A stretch of DNA of 64,000 nt from Nitrosospira briensis C-128 (GTDB taxonomy: Bacteria; Pseudomonadota; Gammaproteobacteria; Burkholderiales; Nitrosomonadaceae): the NCBI RefSeq assembly GCF_000619905.2, contig NZ_CP012371.1, positions 1,798,001 to 1,862,000 on the forward strand, written 5' to 3'. The position numbers were made by a program, and so were the translations under genes. The notes beneath the pieces were generated by a model, which was not told where the DNA came from, searched no databases, and worked only from the letters and a program-made list of their open reading frames with translations. Shown piece after piece: positions 10,283-16,827 of this stretch (position 1 is its first letter; each line of letters begins with the position of its first letter).

Positions 10283-11104
10283 ATGGGTTCAGTCAACATC
10301 GGACTGATTGCGTTTCCCATCAATTTTTTGCTGTTGCTGGGTGCGATGCTGATCGGCTCGTTCGTTGCCAAGCGGATAGGACGACCGCGAAACATTGATG
10401 TCGAGCCGCTTCTTTGGAGAGTTTTCATTGCCTCCCTGATATCAGCGAGACTTGTCTTCGTGATTGCCTATTTTGATATGTACCAGAGCGCGCCATTGGG
10501 TATTCTGAATATTCTTGATGGCGGATTCTCACCGGCAGCGGGCATTCTGACTGCCGCGGCCGGCGTCATCTGGTATGCATGGCGCAAGCGAGAAGGGCGA
10601 CGCCCTCTGCTGCTGGCGGCATTGGCCGGAGGAACCGCCTGGGCAGTTGGTGCGGTGGCCGCAACGGCGGTCTTTGCCGTCCCAGTGCAGATGCCACAAG
10701 CTGAGCTGGTGCGCCTCGATGGCAGTACTGTCCAGTTTGGTTCGCTGGCCGGCAAGCCGATGGTGGTCAACCTGTGGGCGACATGGTGCCCGCCTTGTAT
10801 ACGGGAAATGCCGGTACTACGGGATGCACAAAAGAACAATCCAGAAGTGATCTTCGTCTTTGCCAACCAGGGTGAATCGGCCGATGCAATTCAGAAGTTT
10901 CTAGATCGGGAAGGGCTCAACCTTGATAACGTGTTGCTCGATTCCCGTATCGAACTCAGTAGCCAGACCCAGTCTCAAGGACTGCCAACAACCTTATTCT
11001 TTGATGCAAAGGGTGCGTTGGTTGATCGTCGCATTGGCGAGTTATCAGCTGCCACGCTGGCACAAAGAATTGAAGGAATCGTGCCGGACAACATTGGCCC
11101 GTAA
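10283..11104 (+). CDS. Membrane protein with Lgt-like N-terminus and TlpA-type thioredoxin domain
   Basis: This 273-residue protein has two parts. Residues 1-135 form about four membrane helices whose arrangement (P-I-N-F-L, then F-I-A-S-L-I-S-A-R-L-V-F) resembles prolipoprotein diacylglyceryl transferase, but the second half of that enzyme is absent. Residues 140-270 form a TlpA/ResA-like thioredoxin domain with the redox motif W-A-T-W-C-P-P-C and the cis-proline region G-L-P-T-T. The domain should face the periplasm and reduce or oxidise cysteines there. The ATG overlaps a TAA of the preceding remnant and no strong ribosome site is seen, so the start is uncertain. Island-borne. Confidence 0.8.
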   Translation: MGSVNIGLIAFPINFLLLLGAMLIGSFVAKRIGRPRNIDVEPLLWRVFIASLISARLVFVIAYFDMYQSAPLGILNILDGGFSPAAGILTAAAGVIWYAWRKREGRRPLLLAALAGGTAWAVGAVAATAVFAVPVQMPQAELVRLDGSTVQFGSLAGKPMVVNLWATWCPPCIREMPVLRDAQKNNPEVIFVFANQGESADAIQKFLDREGLNLDNVLLDSRIELSSQTQSQGLPTTLFFDAKGALVDRRIGELSAATLAQRIEGIVPDNIGP

Positions 11105-11146
11105 CCCTGATCGAGATTAACTGTGACTCCATCGTTGTGCCCATGA

Positions 11147-11433
11147 GTGGAGCAGAAAGGTTGCGAGATCGTGGAAGGGCACTTGCAGCCTAATCACGTA
11201 CATATGTGTATCAGCATTCCACCGAAGCGCTCAGTATCGTATGTAGTGGGCAAGAGTGCGATATCGATCGCGAGGAAGTTTACGGGGACGACGAAGAGCT
11301 TCAAGGGCGAGAACTTCCGGGCCTCGTGGTTATTTTATCGGCGGTGGAGTCGGATGAGCAGATGGTCAGAGAGTATATCCGGCATCAAGAGAAAGAGGAT
11401 GAGCACTATGACCAGCTCAAGCTTGGCATATGA
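11147..11433 (+). pseudogene. IS200/IS605-type TnpA transposase remnant
   Basis: Two frames together resemble the Y1 transposase TnpA. The first (from about 11163) gives E-G-H-L-Q-P-N-H-V-H-M-C-I-S-I-P-P-K, including the HxH metal motif, then K-S-A-I-S-I-A-R-K-F. After a frameshift near 11310-11330, another frame gives V-E-S-D-E-Q-M-V-R-E-Y-I-R-H-Q-E and ends L-K-L-G-I near 11433. The N-terminus is missing and the frame is broken, so this copy cannot act on its own. Confidence 0.75.
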
Positions 11434-11491
11434 TGCCGCCGTTATGCGGCGCCAGCTTTTTGTCCCTTTGAAGGGGGTTAACGAGAGCAAG

Positions 11492-11511
11492 CCTCCGGCT
11501 TTTGCCGGAGG
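11492..11511 (+). repeat. Hairpin at the right end of the IS200/IS605-like remnant
   Basis: A perfect 8-bp stem CCTCCGGC / GCCGGAGG with a TTTT loop, followed by an AT-rich tail. Subterminal hairpins of this form mark IS200/IS605 ends and are bound by TnpA. It lies about 60 bases after the remnant's stop codon. It could also serve as a terminator between the remnant and the convergent small gene. Confidence 0.6.
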
Positions 11512-11535
11512 TAATTTAATTTAAATTGCCGGGCA

Positions 11536-11853
11536 CTACAGATGGTTTATCTTGATGAGCTTGCCATCTTCGCTGACCCTGATCTCAATCTCATTGCCGT
11601 CTGGTTTTTCTACCTCGGCTTCATAAACGGTAACAATTTTGTCGCTGTCGAAATGAAGGACTCGAGCGTGTTGCGTTTTCGTTTCCTTCTCAATTTCCTC
11701 GATTTTTCCGCCGCCTGCGTGATCGGTTATCGTTTTCTGAACTGCAGGTGGTACATCCGTCCACTGAATTCTCTCCTCTTCTCCGGCAAAAGCCGAGGTT
11801 GCGAATACCATCGCAGCAGGCAGAACAACTGACATGAATAATTTCTTTTCCAT
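11536..11853 (-). CDS. Small periplasmic PepSY-like protein
   Basis: This 105-residue protein has a strong AGGAGGT ribosome site. Its signal peptide is M-E-K-K-L-F-M-S-V-V-L-P..., ending S-A-F-A-G with cleavage near residue 23. The mature part (V-P-P-A-V-Q-K-T-I, then G-G-K-I-E-E-I-E-K-E, then V-Y-E-A-E-V, then G-N-E-I-E-I-R-V-S-E-D-G-K) follows the PepSY/beta-lactamase-inhibitor-like pattern. Function is unknown; such proteins are often peptidase inhibitors or sensors. It lies within the island, convergent to the IS200 remnant. Confidence 0.65.
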   Translation of the reverse strand: MEKKLFMSVVLPAAMVFATSAFAGEEERIQWTDVPPAVQKTITDHAGGGKIEEIEKETKTQHARVLHFDSDKIVTVYEAEVEKPDGNEIEIRVSEDGKLIKINHL

Positions 11854-11985
11854 TTGTGACCTCCTATTTCAAAGAAACATACTCACCAGAACATTCTATT
11901 TGCAAAAACTGTTTGGGAATGATGGGCGCGACTCAGAAAGCGGTCTGTACGGTGCCCCTCTTAACCCTGTTTTGTAAAAGGTTAA

Positions 11986-12789
11986 AGAGTTGAGGGTCAC
12001 ATTTTTCTGGGCGATGAGGATAGACATCGGTTTCTGGACGTGCTGTCGGATCTCGTGCATGACTTCAACTGGGCTGTTCATGCCTATTGTTTGATGGACA
12101 ACCACTATTCATCTGCTGATTGAAATCCCGGAAGGGAATCTGTCCAAGGGCATGCGGCAATTGAACGGAGTCTACACCCAGCGGTTCAATCGCCGGCATG
12201 GGCGAGTAGGGCATGTATTTCAGGGCCGTTACAAGGCGATCATCGTGCAGAAGGAATCGTACCTCTTGGAATTGGCCCGCTATGTTGTGCTCAATTCGGT
12301 CAGGGCCTGTATGGTGCACACTCTGGACCAATGGCCATGGAGCAGTTATCGCGCCATGGCGAGGCTGTGTGAGGCGCCACCCTGGCTGACGATAGATTGG
12401 CTCCTGGCTGCTTTTTCCGAGCATCGTAGCGAGGCCGTACGGCGTTACATGGATTTTGTGGCAGAAGGGAGAAATCAGCCAGGGCTGTGGGAGAAATTGA
12501 AGAACCAGATTTTTCTGGGTTCTGATGAATTTGTGGTGAGCCTGCAGCTGCTCTCGATTCAGATACTTCCTATCAGGAAATCCCTGCCGCCCAATGACGG
12601 CCACCACCGAAACCGTTGACCCAGATCGACGAAGTACAGGGGCGAGATGAGGCGATCTTCGATGCTTATGCCAGCGGTGGTTACAGTTTGAAGGAGATTG
12701 GGGATCACTTCAGATTGCATTACTCCCGGGTGAGCCGCATTGTGAAACAGCAACGATTGACAAGAATGCGTCTAACGGACCCCATCTAA
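11986..12789 (+). pseudogene. REP-associated-type tyrosine (Y1) transposase, frameshifted
   Basis: Three frames join into one transposase. The first segment, from about 11992, reads H-I-F-L-G-D-E-D-R-H-R-F-L-D-V-L and reaches the catalytic-site region L-M-D-N-H-Y. An extra T at about 12108 breaks it; skipping that base gives H-L-L-I-E as in the family. The second segment (to about 12600) holds the body: G-H-V-F-Q-G-R-Y-K-A-I and W-P-W-S-S-Y. A second shift leads to the C-terminal helix-turn-helix (Y-S-L-K-E-I-G-D-H-F, then Y-S-R-V-S-R-I-V-K) ending at TAA 12787. An in-frame stop at about 11983 and the lack of the usual first 40 residues show N-terminal loss too. Confidence 0.8.
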
Positions 12790-13042
12790 CTGTTTGCTGT
12801 TTGGCTGCATGACGAGAACGGGATGCCGATCGAAGCAGATTGGGATAGTCGAGGAAACCCTGGAAGATTAGTCTCTCAAATATTGTCGTTTTTAGGGCAA
12901 TGCTGAGATAGATTAATACCTAAAGGAGAAGAAGATGTAGCAGGAGTTAAACTGCCGCCCGCACAATCACCTGATTGCGGCGGGCAAACTCTTTCTCTAG
13001 CTCATGGGCGTGACGACTATCGCATTATTGTGTAAACTTTGT
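12790..13042. other. Spacer between transposase remnant and retron
   Basis: It includes an open stretch without clear start near 12790-12906 (V-W-L-H-D-E-N-G-M-P-I-E) that may be a gene remnant. A bulged GC-rich hairpin at about 12953-12987 (GCCGCCCGCACAATC / GATTGCGGCGGGC, loop ACCT) could be a terminator or a REP-like element tied to the neighbouring transposase. The retron promoter is expected at the right end; I cannot assign its boxes firmly. Confidence 0.35.
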
Positions 13043-13187
13043 AAACTCAATTACGCGTTTTGATAGGTAATCTATCAATGTCGGGCGTTTCGCCAGACTG
13101 AGCTGTAGTGGAGGGCATCATTGGCACAAAATCCGGCGCCGGTGCCCGTCACCGTATTTCGCGCCTAGCTTCAAGGTAATTGAGTTT
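13043..13187 (+). ncRNA. Candidate retron msr-msd RNA
   Basis: A perfect 12-bp inverted repeat, AAACTCAATTAC at 13043-13054 and GTAATTGAGTTT at 13176-13187, has the position and length of retron a1/a2 arms. After a1 comes CGCG, with G13055 or G13057 as a possible branching guanosine. Next are a 7-bp hairpin (13060-13066 with 13072-13078) and a short GGCG/CGCC hairpin (13084-13087 with 13091-13094): the msr. Then a long imperfect stem forms the msd: base AGCT 13101-13104 with 13167-13170, GTG 13108-13110 with CAC 13150-13152, and GGGCATC 13113-13119 with GGTGCCC 13141-13147. It lies directly upstream of the effector and RT genes, as in Ec86-type retrons. Boundaries and branch site are inferred by eye. 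Confidence 0.68.
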
Positions 13188-14130
13188 GATCACTAATCCT
13201 GGATCTTTTCAGCATTTTCGAGAAACCGTTGACGCTAGCCAATCCAGGGTAACTCGCCTTCCACATCGAATCTGGTTATTCGGTGGCCGGTTCGCAGCAG
13301 AGAAAACCTCGCCTCCTCTTTCCCTGCGAGATGCATTTAATCGTTCATGCCTCGAAAGATCTCACGGTTGGATTGAAGAAATCACGTGCCCCGAAGACTA
13401 TCCAGACTGGCTTGCATTTTCGGGATATGAAGACTTGCTTCTCTTTGAGAGAGACGCTGGGCTCTTGTCGCGTGCCATAGTTCTCTTCGTTGAGTCTGAG
13501 GGTGCGATCGCGGAACTTGGAGCTTTTGCCCTTGATGATCAATTGCATAAGAAATTGTTTGTCGTGATTTCTCGCAAATTCCGTGAATCTCCATATAGGC
13601 AGTCGTTTCTTAATTTGGGCCCCCTGAAACGGATCGAGTCATTAAGGCCTGGTGAAGCAGATTCCATTCCAAATATTTGTGTTATTGATGCGGAAAAAGC
13701 GGCCCATATTACGCCTGTCGAGCTAGAAATAATTTTCCAAAGCCTTGACGATTGGTTGAAATCGGGTTACGCGACCGAACGCTTTCGAAAAGATAATCCT
13801 AGACACAAGCTGTTGCTAGTCGCTGACTTGGTTGACGTATTGCAGATACTCAGTGAGCGACAGGCCCTTGAGGCTCTAAAACATTTCGGAATCGAGATTG
13901 AAAAGGTGGAAATTCGAAGATTGGCAAAGCTCCTCGACTTAATGGGTCTTATAAGGTTCTCTGAACGGGGAAGTGAGAGATTCTTAGTCAGGCAAAAATC
14001 AATTGAGCCTCTTCTTGAATATAACGCGATAGAAGGCCGCCGTTTTGATCGTCTATCTTTTAAGACAAAAGCTTGGACATTGATGAAATCAGACCCGCAT
14101 CTCAGCCCTTTGCTTGAGACAATTAGATGA
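13186..14130 (+). CDS. Retron effector, nucleoside deoxyribosyltransferase-like (St85/Ec86 group)
   Basis: This protein of about 314 residues resembles the NDT-like effectors of Ec86/St85 (STM3845-type) retrons. The N-terminal half shows R-I-W-L-F-G-G and, near residues 105-115, E-S-E-G-A-I-A-E-L-G-A-F. That matches the deoxyribosyltransferase active-site motif with its catalytic glutamate. The C-terminal third (R-Q-A-L-E-A-L-K-H-F-G-I, then R-R-L-A-K-L-L-D-L-M-G-L-I) looks like a winged helix-turn-helix. A TAA lies directly before TTG 13180; TTG 13186 is chosen because AAGG sits nine bases before it. Both starts fall inside the ncRNA a2 arm. It ends in ATGA shared with the RT gene. Likely a toxin restrained by the RT-msDNA complex and released by phage infection; inferred from family. 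Confidence 0.82.
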   Translation: MITNPGSFQHFRETVDASQSRVTRLPHRIWLFGGRFAAEKTSPPLSLRDAFNRSCLERSHGWIEEITCPEDYPDWLAFSGYEDLLLFERDAGLLSRAIVLFVESEGAIAELGAFALDDQLHKKLFVVISRKFRESPYRQSFLNLGPLKRIESLRPGEADSIPNICVIDAEKAAHITPVELEIIFQSLDDWLKSGYATERFRKDNPRHKLLLVADLVDVLQILSERQALEALKHFGIEIEKVEIRRLAKLLDLMGLIRFSERGSERFLVRQKSIEPLLEYNAIEGRRFDRLSFKTKAWTLMKSDPHLSPLLETIR

Positions 14131-15077
14131 GGATCTCTGACGCTAGCCTTTTTGAGCGAATAATCGAGAACACTCCGTTTTCAGAGGCAGAACTTGTTCT
14201 CTTAATTCTCACAGGCCCAACGCGTTACAAGGATCATTGGATTAACAAGCGTCATGGCAGAGGAAAACGTTTGATTTCTCAACCCACAGCCGAACTGAAG
14301 CTAGTTCAGCGGTGGCTAGTAAGTTCTGAGTTATCTTCGCTGCCCGTGGATGTACATGCTACGGCATATAGAAAAGGGCTTTCGATCCGAGACCACGTCT
14401 CACCGCATACTCGGAGTCACTTTCTGTTGAAGCTGGATTTTAAGGACTTCTTTCCAAGCCTAACTGATAGCGCTTTGCGCTACCGACTAGAACACGACGC
14501 TAATTACACTGAACTGGAAGTTCTTATCCTTACTAAATTACTTTTCAGGAAGAAACAATCAGAAGAAACATATCGCCTTTCCATAGGCGCTCCGAGTTCG
14601 CCATTTATTTCAAATTATCTTCTACTCGATTTTGACCGACGTCTTGCGGATTACTGCGAATCGAATTACCTGCACTACACAAGATACGCGGATGACATTG
14701 CCATTTCTGTAAACAGGGCCGGCACATTAGATTTTGCCAAAGTATTTGTCGAAAGGCTCATCAGTGAGTTGCCTTATTTAGGTCTAAGATTAAACGAAGA
14801 AAAGACTGTCAACGTCTCAAAGAAATTCCGGCGTCAGTTAGTTGGATTAGTTATTTCAAACCAAGGGAAAGTTTCCTTAGGTCGTGAAGAAAAACGTCGC
14901 CTACGAGCGGCGGTTCATTCTCTGGCGCTTGGAAAACTCGATGTTAGACAGTCGGTGCAGTTGCGTGGTCAGCTTGCCTTTTGTCTCAGCATCGACAGAG
15001 ATTTTGTTATTACCCTCTGCAATCGCCATGGGTTTCAACGAGTCTGCGATCTGCCGAGCGGTAGCGACGCTTCTTAG
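14127..15077 (+). CDS. Retron reverse transcriptase
   Basis: This 316-residue protein has the retron RT size (about 320). Visible blocks in order: L-K-L-D-F-K-D-F-F-P-S (RT3 with the first catalytic Asp), I-G-A-P-S-S-P-F-I-S-N (RT4), Y-T-R-Y-A-D-D-I-A-I-S (RT5, YADD box), L-R-L-N-E-E-K-T (RT6), and L-V-G-L-V-I, the position of the retron-specific V-T-G motif. It starts at ATG 14127, four bases inside the effector gene. It should copy the msd into msDNA primed from the branching G of the msr, and hold the effector in check. A group II intron RT is unlikely: there is no maturase or HNH domain. Confidence 0.9.
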   Translation: MRISDASLFERIIENTPFSEAELVLLILTGPTRYKDHWINKRHGRGKRLISQPTAELKLVQRWLVSSELSSLPVDVHATAYRKGLSIRDHVSPHTRSHFLLKLDFKDFFPSLTDSALRYRLEHDANYTELEVLILTKLLFRKKQSEETYRLSIGAPSSPFISNYLLLDFDRRLADYCESNYLHYTRYADDIAISVNRAGTLDFAKVFVERLISELPYLGLRLNEEKTVNVSKKFRRQLVGLVISNQGKVSLGREEKRRLRAAVHSLALGKLDVRQSVQLRGQLAFCLSIDRDFVITLCNRHGFQRVCDLPSGSDAS

Positions 15078-15089
15078 CGTTCAATGGCA

Positions 15090-15212
15090 CTAATCGAATA
15101 CGCGGTTTAATTCTTCGGCCCGTGATGTGATGGAATGATAGCGATCAGTAAAATGTTCGACCACCTGCTTTTGGCACTTAGCGGCAGTTCGAATCTGGTA
15201 TTGTTTGTCCGA
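15090..15212 (-). pseudogene. Possible C-terminal remnant of an unidentified protein
   Basis: A minus-strand open stretch of about 40 codons without a start codon reads D-K-Q-Y-Q-I-R-T-A-A-K-C-Q, then V-V-E-H-F-T-D-R-Y-H, and ends L-N-R-V-F-D-stop. Its composition looks protein-coding. A TGA blocks it upstream, although ATG-GAT-TTG-ATC-GGA in another frame may be the broken start. I cannot name a family. It may be debris of a former island gene such as the lost integrase. Confidence 0.25.
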
Positions 15213-15275
15213 TCAAATCCATTAAGGTATCCCATCCTAGCGCTTTATCTCACTACTCGACTTCAGCGGCTGAAG

Positions 15276-16205
15276 CTATGAAACTTTAGTCAGAGAAGAT
15301 GGCTCCGAAATTTCTCTAGCGTCGCTAATATGTAATTTCTGCACTATTCCGTTTCTTTTTACTGGTTTTGCAGAAATAATAAAAGGTGTGTGACCGTTGA
15401 GTGATCTGGTATAAATGTTGTTTGGCGTTTCCAATGCTGGATCACTGATCTTTCCAGTAACTAGAGCGTTAAATCCCTCCACATCCAGGATGCAATGTCC
15501 GCTTTCCACATTAACTTCGGTTATTCTTTTACATCTAAATTCCTGCATATCATCAATCTCCATGTCGGTTCCTCCGCGAATTACATCGGCTTCCGGCTCG
15601 GAAATAGTTATTTCCTGTTTTGTGTGAGCAAATTGCGTTAGGGATGAACATGTGTCTCCGACAGGACGAACGAGCGATCTTCCGTGACTCCGAGTACTAT
15701 CCGCAACGTCAGGCAATTTTAATATTAATCGTTCCTGTAACCTAGCAAAGGTAACGTTCGATTGCACTAAACCGTTTGCCAATACCATTGTCACGGCGTT
15801 GTTGCCGCGTCCAAACTCCCTTAATGTTTCAGCCAATTCAATCGCCACTTGTGTGCTCTCCGCCGGTTTTAACCAGATTTTCTTGATCGCATTTACAATG
15901 TGGGAAAACAAAAAGCTTAATCCCTCCTTGTAAATCTCACCATGTAGCGCCCACTCATGCGCTATCGCACCCACCAATAGCTGATATTCAAAAGACCCTT
16001 CGCTAGGCGGTTTTGCGTAGCAATAAAATTCTTTTTTATAATTCCCGCGCGGGATAGTGCCGAATGTGCAATAGTGCGCAACCGCTGTATAAAGCTTAGC
16101 GGCGCCAATAATTGATTCTCCCAACTGCTGAGCATGGATAATGTGCTGGTTTGCATCTTTTCCGTTGTAGCTAATAAGAAAAGGTTGCACGATTATCTCT
16201 GCCAT
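15276..16205 (-). CDS. Unrecognised protein next to the retron
   Basis: This 309-residue soluble protein is counted from ATG 16205; an ATG at 16250 is also possible and neither has a strong ribosome site. The N-terminal half opens M-A-E-I-I-V-Q-P-F-L-I-S-Y-N-G-K-D-A, then Q-Q-L-G-E-S-I-I-G-A-A-K-L-Y. I loosely recall this pattern from uncharacterised bacterial proteins annotated only as DUF families, which I could not verify. A short hydrophobic stretch near residue 95-125 looks buried rather than transmembrane. The last 100 residues seem to be a separate beta-rich domain. Base composition is AT-rich like the retron. It is convergent with the RT gene and may be accessory or a separate cargo gene. 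Confidence 0.7.
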   Translation of the reverse strand: MAEIIVQPFLISYNGKDANQHIIHAQQLGESIIGAAKLYTAVAHYCTFGTIPRGNYKKEFYCYAKPPSEGSFEYQLLVGAIAHEWALHGEIYKEGLSFLFSHIVNAIKKIWLKPAESTQVAIELAETLREFGRGNNAVTMVLANGLVQSNVTFARLQERLILKLPDVADSTRSHGRSLVRPVGDTCSSLTQFAHTKQEITISEPEADVIRGGTDMEIDDMQEFRCKRITEVNVESGHCILDVEGFNALVTGKISDPALETPNNIYTRSLNGHTPFIISAKPVKRNGIVQKLHISDAREISEPSSLTKVS

Positions 16206-16609
16206 TATGGGTATCCGCTGAATTGTTGATGAGGTAGAAGCGTGCCTCATCGTTAGCGCTTATGTCAACTTATCACCTCCATAGAAAGCCATAGAAAGAA
16301 GGCCGGGGGAGATTGTCAGCAGCTACGGGGCACGTGTAAGGTACCCGGCGTTAGGTGCTCGGTACGCTCAAAGCATTAGCGTAACAGAGCCGTACGCTGC
16401 AAGAACAGAATAAAAAAAGGGAATGGAAGATAAGCAGAGAGGCAACGCTACTCAGCGTGTAACGTTACGGTAACAGCCAAAGATACAGAAACAGAGTAAG
16501 AAGAAGCGGTAGAGGGGTACAGTTGACCTCAAGTGTTCCAACAGTGTCCCACTGCGCACAACCTATCAGGCCACTATTACAGCAAGTGTCTGAATTTTTT
16601 GGTAGGTTT
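16206..16609. other. Right end of the island next to tRNA-Lys, no intact gene
   Basis: About 400 bases between the unrecognised protein and the tRNA 3' end. This is where an integrase gene would normally sit, but no frame longer than about 60 codons is present. Short inverted motifs (GGTACG...CGTACG) and a tandem TTTTGGTAGG TTTTGGTAGG abutting the tRNA end can be seen. The tandem copy may reflect the crossover site. Otherwise I see nothing. Confidence 0.45.
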
Positions 16610-16685
16610 TGGTAGGCCGTGCCAGATTCGAACTGGCGACCAACGGATTAAAAGTCCGCTGCTCTACCGGCTGAGCTAACGACCC
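16610..16685 (-). tRNA. tRNA-Lys (anticodon TTT)
   Basis: The reverse complement begins GGGTCGTTAGCTCAG and ends in the T-loop GTTCGAATC, an acceptor strand and encoded CCA. The anticodon loop is CT-TTT-AA on an intact CGGA/TCCG stem. All arms fold. The acceptor stem has two G-U type pairs (G1-U72 and U4-G69), less usual than the standard form. The island at 9.2-16.6 kb abuts the 3' end, as expected for an integration site that restores the gene. Confidence 0.93.
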
Positions 16686-16827
16686 AATTACCAAGGTCGT
16701 GCATTATAACGGCTCACCTCTCCGATATAAAGTTTTTTGGATCAAGTTCGTCCGAATGCGATTGCCTGCCCATCCCATTTCAGCGCAGAATCGGGTTTAA
16801 CGTGCCCATTCTGTGAAGAGTTGATCT

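Noticed and set aside
12953-12987. A CRISPR repeat unit
   Set aside because: Only one hairpin; no regularly spaced repeats or cas genes anywhere in the window.
14127-15077. A group II intron reverse transcriptase
   Set aside because: Too short, no maturase or HNH domain, and no intron domain V in the flanks; the retron-type effector and ncRNA fit better.
16686-16827. A TPP riboswitch before thiO
   Set aside because: No CTGAGA or other conserved TPP-aptamer segments in the 142-base spacer.
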